A stretch of 64,000 bases of DNA from Nitratireductor alexandrii. Its GTDB lineage: Bacteria; Pseudomonadota; Alphaproteobacteria; Rhizobiales; Rhizobiaceae. The translations under genes were made by a program, and so were the position numbers. Below, piece after piece: positions 57,850-64,000 of this stretch (position 1 is the first letter of the stretch; every line of letters starts with the position of its first letter). Under the pieces are notes generated by a model. The model was not told where the DNA came from, ran no database searches, and saw only the letters and a program-made list of their open reading frames with translations. The DNA lies in assembly GCF_004000215.1 (NCBI RefSeq), contig NZ_RBVY01000008.1, positions 124,001 through 188,000 of the forward strand. Reading direction: 5' to 3'.

Positions 57850-60408
57850 CTACTCCGCCGCCGCCCGTGCCCCTTTCGGCGCGACCGGGAAGCGGCAGGT
57901 GACGGTGGTGCCGCGCGCCTCGCCGGTGTCGATCTCCACCGTGCCGCCATGCAGCTCGACGAAGCTCTTGACGATCGACAGGCCGAGGCCGGCGCCGCGA
58001 CGGCGGCCGCCATTGGCGTGGGGTTCGAAGCGCTCGAAGGCCGCGTCGAGGATCTCGGGCGGCATGCCGGGCCCGTCGTCATGGACGCGGAACTCGACCT
58101 GGTCGCCGATCATCCGGCAGCTGAGCGCGATCGTGCTGCGCTCGGGCGCGTAGTTGGCGGCGTTGGACAAAAGGTTGAACAGGATCTGGCGCAGCCTGTT
58201 CTCGTCGGCATGCAGGCTGGGCGGCGCGTCCTTCGTGTCGACCGCGATCGCGATCTGGTGTTCGCGCAGCTTCTCGCCGATCAGTTCGGCCGCTTCGCCG
58301 ACGATGCGGGTGACCTGCACTTCGCCGATCTCGAGCTGCATGATGCCGGCGTCGACCGTGGCCAGGTCGAGAATGTCGTTGACGATCGTCAGCAGCACCG
58401 AGGAGGAGGAGGCGATGTGGTCGACATAGTCGCGCTGGCGCGCGTTGAGGGGCCCTGTATCGGGCATCGTCAGCAATTCGGTGAAGCCGATAATATTGGT
58501 CAAAGGCGAGCGCAGCTCGTAGGAGACGTGCTGCACGAAATCGTTCTTGAGCTGGTCGGCTTTCTGCAGCGCCTCGTTCTTGTCCTGCAGCGCGCGCTCG
58601 AAGTTCACGCTGTCGGTCACGTCGACGAAGGTCGTCATCACCTGGCCGTTGGGCAGCGGGATCATCGCATAGGACAGGATCGTGCCGTCGGCGAGTTCGG
58701 CCTTGCCGTGCGTTTCCAGCCGCTCGTCGTCGAAGCCGGTGACGGCCGCGACGAAGTCGCTCCACGGGCTTTGCGGACACTGGTGCGCGCACGCATCGCG
58801 GATCGTGGCGATATGGGTATTGGTGCCGATTTCGGCGCCGTCGAGGCGCCACAGCGCGACGAAGGCCGGGTTGAACAGCCTGATCCGTCCGTCCGGTCCG
58901 AAAACCGCGACCCCTTCGGCGAGATTGTCCAGCGTTTCGCCCTGCACGCGCACGGCCGCATTGTAGCGGCTTTCCAGGTCGAAGCGCTCGGTCATGTTCT
59001 CGAACACCCAGGTCACGCCGCCTTGGGGATGGGCGCTGGCCACGACGCGGATCGTGCGCCCGTCCGGAATGTGCCACCAATGTTCCTGCGGCTCCACGGC
59101 CCGGTAGGCCGACAGCAGATTTTCCTTCCAGCGCCGCCATTCGGGCTGCTCGGCAAGCTTGCCCTCGCTGCGAAGCCGGTCGAGGAACATGGTGTTGTCG
59201 GGCCGCGCTTCCAAGAAGGCGCTGTCGAGTTCCCACAATTTCTGGAACGCCTGGTTGAAGAAACGCAGCTTCTGGTCGGCATCGTAGATCGCGACCGCGG
59301 TCGAAAGCTGGTCCAGCGTTTCGGCGTGGCTTTTGACGGTGCGCTGATATTCCGCCCGCAGCGCCTCGAGATCGCTCTTGTCGACCGCCAGGCCGGCGAC
59401 CACACCGTTGGCGCAAACGCTGGTGACGGCATATAGCTTGCGGTCCCCGTCCACGACGGCGGGAAGGTTGCGGCGCAGCGTCGGTTCCGTCAGATGTTGC
59501 CGCGCGATGTTTTCGCGCGCCTGGGTCGCCAGCAATTCCCGGCCTTGGGCGACCGCGGTCTCGGGCGTCTCGCACTCCACCGCCGCGGCATAGGCGGCGT
59601 TGACGGTGCGCAGCCGGCCGGTCTCGCTGCGCAGCCAGAACGGCATGTCGAGATTGGCCACCAGCGCGAGCACGGCCTCGTGGTCGGTCGCGAGCGCGGC
59701 GTGCTCGGCCTTGAGCGCGGCGTGCTCGGCCTGGCGGCGGGTCAGCGACACGAAACGCACGATCGCGTGCGAGGTCGACCGGCGTCCCAGCACCTCCAAG
59801 AGCGTGCCCGACTGCGCCGCCACGACCAGATCGAAGGATGTTCCGGCCTCGCGCAGCGCGGCGATGGCATTGTCAAGCATGGCGGCCGAGCGCGCCGTCA
59901 GCCAGCGCCCGAAGGCGAGGAAGGAGCTGCGCTCGTCGGGAACGCCGGGGGCCGACGTTAGCGTGCCCACCAGATCGGGCTTGCTCCTGTCACCCGCCCA
60001 CACCACGGTTCTCTGGTCCCTGGTGGTCATCATCGCCTCGGCACGCTGTACGGCCGCGTTCAGTTCGGCGATCCGCTCGCGCAGCACGAGGTTTTCGGCG
60101 GCGATGCGCCCGCGCTCGCGAATCAGCCAGATCGCCGACAGCATGGCGGCGCCCATCACGCCGGCGAAGGTGGCGATCTGGATCACTTCGGACGCGCCGA
60201 ATGTCAGGTTTCTGAGAGCATCGAGCCCGGTCGCGGGCATTTCCTGAGCGTGTGAGAGGATCGTCGACGACAGATAGCCGGCAAGCCCGACGCCGGCGGT
60301 TGCGGGCACCCGCGCGCGCCCGCTGCCCGCGTGATCCGGTCGGTCCGCTGCCCCGGCCTGCGTGTCATGCCCGCTGATCCCCGAATCCCGCGGGCCTTGT
60401 CCTGGCAT
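57850..60408 (-). CDS. divL: DivL-type PAS sensor kinase with Tyr in place of the phosphorylated His
   Basis: 852 residues from ATG 60408, preceded by GAGGAAAAAGGG. One membrane helix near 80-110, then several PAS domains (about 230-600), a dimerisation helix and an ATPase domain. The H-box reads FVQHVSYELRSPLTNIIGF: position 630 is Tyr (TAC at 58521-58519), where ordinary histidine kinases have His. This is the hallmark of DivL, which in Caulobacter controls CckA and the CtrA cell-cycle phosphorelay. The ATPase has N-box LLSNAANYAPE, VHDDGPGMP and RRGAGLGLSIVKSF. Runs into the TsaE-kinase gene with a 6-base gap. Confidence 0.9.
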   Translation of the reverse strand: MPGQGPRDSGISGHDTQAGAADRPDHAGSGRARVPATAGVGLAGYLSSTILSHAQEMPATGLDALRNLTFGASEVIQIATFAGVMGAAMLSAIWLIRERGRIAAENLVLRERIAELNAAVQRAEAMMTTRDQRTVVWAGDRSKPDLVGTLTSAPGVPDERSSFLAFGRWLTARSAAMLDNAIAALREAGTSFDLVVAAQSGTLLEVLGRRSTSHAIVRFVSLTRRQAEHAALKAEHAALATDHEAVLALVANLDMPFWLRSETGRLRTVNAAYAAAVECETPETAVAQGRELLATQARENIARQHLTEPTLRRNLPAVVDGDRKLYAVTSVCANGVVAGLAVDKSDLEALRAEYQRTVKSHAETLDQLSTAVAIYDADQKLRFFNQAFQKLWELDSAFLEARPDNTMFLDRLRSEGKLAEQPEWRRWKENLLSAYRAVEPQEHWWHIPDGRTIRVVASAHPQGGVTWVFENMTERFDLESRYNAAVRVQGETLDNLAEGVAVFGPDGRIRLFNPAFVALWRLDGAEIGTNTHIATIRDACAHQCPQSPWSDFVAAVTGFDDERLETHGKAELADGTILSYAMIPLPNGQVMTTFVDVTDSVNFERALQDKNEALQKADQLKNDFVQHVSYELRSPLTNIIGFTELLTMPDTGPLNARQRDYVDHIASSSSVLLTIVNDILDLATVDAGIMQLEIGEVQVTRIVGEAAELIGEKLREHQIAIAVDTKDAPPSLHADENRLRQILFNLLSNAANYAPERSTIALSCRMIGDQVEFRVHDDGPGMPPEILDAAFERFEPHANGGRRRGAGLGLSIVKSFVELHGGTVEIDTGEARGTTVTCRFPVAPKGARAAAE

Positions 60409-60542
60409 CCCTTTTTCCTCTCCGCCGCATGAACGCCATGGCCGCCCGGCCGCATCGTCGGCAATGCCCCGTCCCGGGCGCGCCATCGTGGCGAATCACG
60501 TCACTGTACCGGCCCAGCGAATCGGCGTGAAGAAGGCGGCGC

Positions 60543-60582
60543 CACAAAAGTAATGCCGGGCGGTTTGTCAACCGCCCGGCAT
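60543..60582 (-). terminator. Intrinsic terminator of ahcY
   Basis: A perfect 13-bp stem ATGCCGGGCGGTT/AACCGCCCGGCAT with a 4-base loop, followed on the minus strand by TACTTTTGT. It lies 29 bases after the ahcY stop, so divL has its own transcript start in the remaining 130 bases. Confidence 0.85.
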
Positions 60583-60610
60583 CAATATCTAGTGTTTGGA
60601 GCCTATCGGA

Positions 60611-62011
60611 TCAGTATCTGTAGTGTTCCGGCTTGTACGGACCGGCCGGCGTCACGCCGATATAGCTCGCCTGGTCCTCCGTCAGGGTGGTCAGCGTCGC
60701 GCCGAGCTTGTCGAGATGCAGCCGCGCCACCTTCTCGTCGAGATGCTTGGGCAGCACATAGACCTCGTTCTGGTAATTCTGCCCCTTGGTCCACAGTTCG
60801 ATCTGGGCGAGCACCTGGTTGGTGAACGAGGCCGACATCACGAAGCTCGGATGGCCGGTGGCGTTGCCGAGATTGAGCAGGCGCCCTTCCGAAAGAAGCA
60901 GGATGCGGTTGCCGCCGGGGAACTCGATCATGTCGACCTGCGGCTTGATGTTGGTCCATTTCAGATTGCGCAGCGCGGCGATCTGAATCTCGTTGTCGAA
61001 ATGGCCGATATTGCCGACGATGGCCATGTCCTTCATCTTGCGCATGTGATCGATGGTGATCACGTCCTTGTTGCCGGTCGTGGTGATCACGATATCGGCG
61101 GTCGGCGCGGCCTGGTCGAGCGTCACGACTTCAAAGCCGTCCATCGAGGCCTGCAGCGCGCAGATCGGGTCGACTTCGGTCACTTTCACGCGGGCGCCTG
61201 CGCCGCGCAGCGAGGCAGCCGAGCCCTTGCCGACATCGCCATAGCCGCAGACCACGGCGACCTTGCCGGCCATCATCACATCGGTGGCGCGGCGGATGCC
61301 GTCGACCAGCGATTCCTTGCAGCCATATTTGTTGTCGAATTTCGACTTGGTGACCGAATCGTTGACGTTGATGGCGGGGAAGGGCAGCAGGCCCTTCTTC
61401 TGGAGCTGGTAGAGCCGGTTGACGCCGGTGGTCGTCTCTTCCGTCACGCCCTTGATGGCGTCGCGCTGGCGGGTGAAGAAGCCGGGCGTTTCGGCCATGC
61501 GCTTCTTGATCTGCTTGAAGAGGATTTCCTCTTCCTCGTTGCCGGGATTCGACAGAACGTCCTCGCCCGCCTCGGCGCGCGCGCCGATCAGGATGTACAT
61601 GGTGGCGTCGCCGCCGTCATCGAGGATCATGTTGGACGGTTCGCCGTCCGGCCACTGGAAGATGGCGTCGGAATAGGCCCAGTAATCCTCGAGCGTTTCG
61701 CCCTTGATGGCGAAGACCGGCGTTCCGGTGGCCGCGATGGCGGCGGCGGCGTGATCCTGGGTGGAGAAGATATTGCACGAGGCCCAGCGAACCTCGGCGC
61801 CCAGCGCCTGCAGCGTTTCGATCAGCACGGCGGTCTGGATCGTCATGTGCAGCGAGCCGGTGATGCGCGCGCCCTTCAGCGGCTGCGCCTCGCCGAACTC
61901 TTCCCGGCACGCGATCAGGCCCGGCATCTCGGTTTCGGCGATATCGATCTCCTTGCGGCCCCAGTCCGCCAGCGCGATATCCGCGACCTTGTAATCCAGT
62001 TTCTCTGTCAT
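60611..62011 (-). CDS. ahcY: S-adenosylhomocysteine hydrolase
   Basis: 466 residues, ATG 62011 preceded by CAGGAG. NAD-dependent enzyme that splits SAH into adenosine and homocysteine. Seen: [18 protein letters not shown] near residue 50, [11 protein letters not shown] near 83, [16 protein letters not shown] with the catalytic Lys and Asp near 220, [17 protein letters not shown] near 250, and the C-terminal KPEHYRY NAD-binding tail. Length is that of the long proteobacterial form. It clears SAH produced by methylations, including the betaine enzyme at 28732. Confidence 0.98.
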   Translation of the reverse strand: MTEKLDYKVADIALADWGRKEIDIAETEMPGLIACREEFGEAQPLKGARITGSLHMTIQTAVLIETLQALGAEVRWASCNIFSTQDHAAAAIAATGTPVFAIKGETLEDYWAYSDAIFQWPDGEPSNMILDDGGDATMYILIGARAEAGEDVLSNPGNEEEEILFKQIKKRMAETPGFFTRQRDAIKGVTEETTTGVNRLYQLQKKGLLPFPAINVNDSVTKSKFDNKYGCKESLVDGIRRATDVMMAGKVAVVCGYGDVGKGSAASLRGAGARVKVTEVDPICALQASMDGFEVVTLDQAAPTADIVITTTGNKDVITIDHMRKMKDMAIVGNIGHFDNEIQIAALRNLKWTNIKPQVDMIEFPGGNRILLLSEGRLLNLGNATGHPSFVMSASFTNQVLAQIELWTKGQNYQNEVYVLPKHLDEKVARLHLDKLGATLTTLTEDQASYIGVTPAGPYKPEHYRY

Positions 62012-62333
62012 CGCATTACTCCTGATGTCTTCGCTGTGCGGCGGCCGGCGGCCTGGAAAGACCCTGCCGGTCGTTCGAACTTTCGTCGGACGCTGCACGG
62101 GGCGGGCGCGGTGGTCGCCGACCGGCGCTCGTGTCGCGACACGCTGCGCATCCGATTGGTTCCGGCGGGCCGACAAGCGTCCGCGATGCGGCGCGCGCCT
62201 GCCCGACGCGGCGCTGTCTAGCAGATCGGCGAAAAGCTCACAACAGGATATAAGGAAATCTTTATCTGTGCATATGGACTGGCGCCGTTCCGGTTCCGGC
62301 CGGCGGCCGTCGCGCGGGCTGCGGGCGCCGTCG
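62012..62333 (-). other. Intergenic region upstream of ahcY
   Basis: 322 bases with no gene seen. It carries the ahcY leader and an AT-rich palindromic element (62250-62265). I looked for the SAM/SAH riboswitch cores and did not recognise one. No good terminator for ptsH is visible. Confidence 0.5.
62250..62265. promoter_or_regulatory. Imperfect palindrome upstream of ahcY, candidate SahR-type operator
   Basis: ATAAGGAAATCTTTAT: six of seven pairs match around the centre, in an AT-rich stretch 239 bases before the ahcY start. ArsR-family SahR regulators, released by SAH, control ahcY and methionine-cycle genes in many Proteobacteria and bind AT-rich palindromes. No sahR gene is in the window, and I cannot verify the consensus here. 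Confidence 0.35.
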
Positions 62334-62624
62334 TCAGGCGTCCTCGCCGAAGCGGTTGGCGACCAGTTCCTCCAATGCGGCCATCGCCTCGTGCGCGTCG
62401 GCGCCGGCGGCGGTGATGCGGATATGGCAGCCCGGGCTTGCCGCCAGCATCATCAGGCCCATGATCGAGGTGCCGCCGACCGAAACGCCGTCCTTTTCCA
62501 CGGTCACCTCGGCCTTGAAACTGCCGGCGAGCTGCACGAAGCGCGCGGAGGCGCGTGCATGCAGGCCGCGCTTGTTGACGATCTCGATGTCGCGAACGAT
62601 CGAGACTTCCCGCGTCGTCGTCAT
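62334..62624 (-). CDS. ptsH: Phosphocarrier protein HPr
   Basis: 96 residues. Active-site His at residue 22 in [15 protein letters not shown]; regulatory Ser at about 53 in [15 protein letters not shown], the site that HPr kinase modifies. The C-terminal part is a typical HPr helix. Forms with EIIA and HPr kinase the regulatory PTS common in alphaproteobacteria, which lacks sugar permeases. Its start overlaps the EIIA stop by 4 bases. Confidence 0.96.
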   Translation of the reverse strand: MTTTREVSIVRDIEIVNKRGLHARASARFVQLAGSFKAEVTVEKDGVSVGGTSIMGLMMLAASPGCHIRITAAGADAHEAMAALEELVANRFGEDA

Positions 62625-63022
62625 TTGCCGTTCAGGACCCGGCTCGCCACGTTGATATATTTGCGTCCGGCGGCCTGAGCGCCCTCCAGCGCGGCGGCCA
62701 TGTCGTTGCCGGCGCGCACGCTGGTGAGCTTGATCAACATCGGCAGGTTCATGCCCGCGATCACCTCGATGCGGCCCGGCTCCATCACCGAGATGGCGAG
62801 ATTGGAGGGCGTGCCGCCGAACATATCCGTAAGAATGACCACGCCGGCGCCGTCATCGACCCTGGCGACCGCCTCGACGATATCCTGACGCCGCAGTTCG
62901 ATATCGTCGTCGGCCTCGATGGGGACGGTCTCGAAAGCATCCTGGGTCCCCACGACATGTTCGACGGCATGCCGGAATTCCTCGGCAAGGCGACCGTGCG
63001 TGACCAGCACGACTCCGATCAT
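62621..63022 (-). CDS. manX: PTS EIIA component, mannose/sorbose type
   Basis: 133 residues. IGVVLVTHGRLAEEF places the phosphorylated His at residue 9; ILTDMFGGTPSNLA near 63 and the MNLPMLIKL segment near 92 are typical of the mannose-type EIIA domain. Here the protein is a single EIIA domain without EIIB, a regulatory type (often called EIIA-Man or PtsA) that receives phosphate from HPr. It is followed 352 bases upstream by hprK. Confidence 0.92.
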   Translation of the reverse strand: MIGVVLVTHGRLAEEFRHAVEHVVGTQDAFETVPIEADDDIELRRQDIVEAVARVDDGAGVVILTDMFGGTPSNLAISVMEPGRIEVIAGMNLPMLIKLTSVRAGNDMAAALEGAQAAGRKYINVASRVLNGK

Positions 63023-63374
63023 GAATGCTTCGCTCCCGTCAGCGCCCCCAGGGTCGGGGCGCGTCTGTTCTGGTTTTTCGTCATCCGCCAGCCCGGCGGC
63101 AGGTGCGCTATCTTGTCGACGGGCCGGCCTTTGACAAGCCCAAATCTCGGATCACGGCCGATCAATATGGCCGAAATCGGGGCCGAGCGGCCGAAAAACG
63201 GCCCAAACCGAGTCGGTTCCTGGCTGTTTTGCGCAGCCTTGCGACTAGAAAAGACGGACGCCGGTCCGAGCGGAACGATCGCCGAAAAATCCGGGAATTT
63301 TTCCGTAATATGTTGAGAAATAATCATTTTCTCGAATGGGGGCGAGTCGTCGTCCCGACTGTTCGCGGCCGCGG
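63023..63374 (-). other. Gap between hprK and the EIIA gene
   Basis: 352 bases without a gene I can support. The plus-strand end near 63290-63340 is AT-rich and may hold the promoter of the EIIA-ptsH unit, read on the minus strand. Several GGCCGA-like words recur between 63140 and 63210 but do not form a clear operator. Confidence 0.45.
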
Positions 63375-63884
63375 TTACGGCGACGGCGTCCGGTCCGCGC
63401 CGACGGGCCGTGGCTGCAAGGCGCGCGTTTCGTCGCAACCCGCCCGCAACCGGCCGAGCGCCTCCAGCCGGGCGAGCACGGCCGGCATGGCGGCGGCCAC
63501 GGCGCGCTCGGCCACGGCGAGGGCTGCGATTTCCACCGTCTCGATCAGTTCCACGCCGCCGGGATCGAGCCGCGGCGCTTCGCGTGCCGGCACGAGCCTG
63601 ACGCACAGATCGATCACCGCCGCGGCTTCGTGCGCCTGGGCGGCCGGTCCGTGTCCGTAGACCTCAGCCAGCCCGGCGATCGCCCCGGGCACCCGCGCCA
63701 CCAGACGCGGCCCGTGCCGCTCGAGCACGAGCCGGTCGTCGCCGACGAGCCAGGCCGGCATGCCGGCCGCCCGGCACCGCGCCACGAGGCCCAGCGCCAG
63801 CGTCGATTTTCCGGCCCCGGACGGTCCCAGCACGATCACGCCGCGATCGCCGATGACGAGTCCGCTCGCGTGGACGTTTTTCAT
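63375..63884 (-). CDS. hprK: HPr kinase/phosphorylase, short form
   Basis: 169 residues, much shorter than Gram-positive HprK (about 310) because the N-terminal domain is missing; this is normal in alphaproteobacteria. P-loop GPSGAGKST at residues 20-28 and VGDDRLVLE near 47 mark the kinase core. It phosphorylates HPr on the serine. It lies between the regulatory PTS genes and the ChvG-type sensor, as in other Rhizobiales. Confidence 0.93.
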   Translation of the reverse strand: MKNVHASGLVIGDRGVIVLGPSGAGKSTLALGLVARCRAAGMPAWLVGDDRLVLERHGPRLVARVPGAIAGLAEVYGHGPAAQAHEAAAVIDLCVRLVPAREAPRLDPGGVELIETVEIAALAVAERAVAAAMPAVLARLEALGRLRAGCDETRALQPRPVGADRTPSP

Positions 63885-63906
63885 CGGCCGGCCATGCGTC
63901 GCATCC

Positions 63907-64000
63907 TCAGCCTTCGGCGGGCAGCTTGACGATGAAGCGCGCGCCGCGCACGTCGCCCGACTTGCTGCCGGGGATGTTTTCGGCCGTCAGCGTGCCGCCA
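63907..64000 (-). CDS. chvG: C-terminal end of a ChvG/ExoS-type sensor histidine kinase
   Basis: Only the last 30 codons are in the window. They read GGTLTAENIPGSKSGDVRG and then ARFIVKLPAEG before the TGA at 63907-63909: the end of an HATPase domain (GGTLTAEN, ARFIVKLP). ChvG senses acid or envelope state and phosphorylates ChvI. Identity is by this tail and by position before hprK, so it is a family-level call. Confidence 0.75.
   Translation of the reverse strand, partial: GGTLTAENIPGSKSGDVRGARFIVKLPAEG

Noticed and set aside
57850-60408. Reading the PAS kinase as an ordinary histidine kinase
   Set aside because: The codon at the phosphorylation site is Tyr, so it is DivL-type.
63140-63210. 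Recurring GGCCGA words in the hprK-EIIA gap
   Set aside because: Irregular spacing and orientation; expected by composition.

Overview
The window is a high-GC, densely coded stretch of an alphaproteobacterial chromosome. Gene content and order point to Rhizobiales (Hyphomicrobiales): hprK, an EIIA and HPr beside a ChvG-type kinase end; ahcY followed by divL, a tsaE/kinase fusion, a sugar nucleotidyltransferase, addB, addA and trxA; trpF, accD and folC together; and a C4-pathway hemA (ALA synthase). This placement is inferred from gene order and protein features, with no database search. A glycine-to-betaine methyltransferase fusion suggests salt tolerance. Both ends are cut: an ArnT-like glycosyltransferase at the left, a ChvG-like sensor kinase at the right.

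Layout. 1-8.7 kb: a tightly coupled plus-strand run of envelope or glycolipid genes: ArnT-like transferase, deacetylase-like protein, two different LpxB-like glycosyltransferases, two family-2 glycosyltransferases, a GNAT protein and an MsbA-like ABC exporter. 8.7-11.2 kb: a 6-phosphogluconate dehydrogenase and an aldo/keto reductase. 11.3-22 kb: a complete histidine-utilisation locus (hutIHGU on minus, hutFC on plus) around a perfect 18-bp palindrome, with a TRAP transporter downstream of hutU on the same strand. 22-28.3 kb: hemA, an acyltransferase, dnaK (heat-shock promoter and terminator, no dnaJ next to it) and an HtpX-like peptidase.

28.7-35.2 kb: a fused glycine/sarcosine/dimethylglycine methyltransferase, a large exported TPR-CHAT protein and a Gfo/Idh/MocA oxidoreductase. 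35.3-41 kb: translation genes on minus (infC with an ATT start, rpmI, rplT, pheS, pheT) with a small GFA-family gene wedged between pheS and pheT. 41-45 kb: hydrolase, DUF2852 protein, small secreted protein, YgjP-type metallopeptidase, AI-2E-family membrane protein. 45-48.4 kb: trpF, accD, folC, without trpB or trpA in between. 48.5-62 kb, all minus: trxA, addA, addB, MurU-like nucleotidyltransferase, TsaE-kinase fusion, divL, ahcY. 62.3-64 kb, all minus: ptsH, manX-type EIIA, hprK and the end of the chvG-like gene.

Functional links: HutI/H/G/U/F form the five-step route from histidine to glutamate and formate. Betaine synthesis consumes three SAM per glycine and releases SAH, which AhcY clears. 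The kinase half of the TsaE fusion together with the MurU-like enzyme resembles the AmgK/MurU cell-wall sugar recycling pair. The regulatory PTS proteins sit next to the ChvG-type sensor. The least explained part is the glycolipid-like cluster at the left end.
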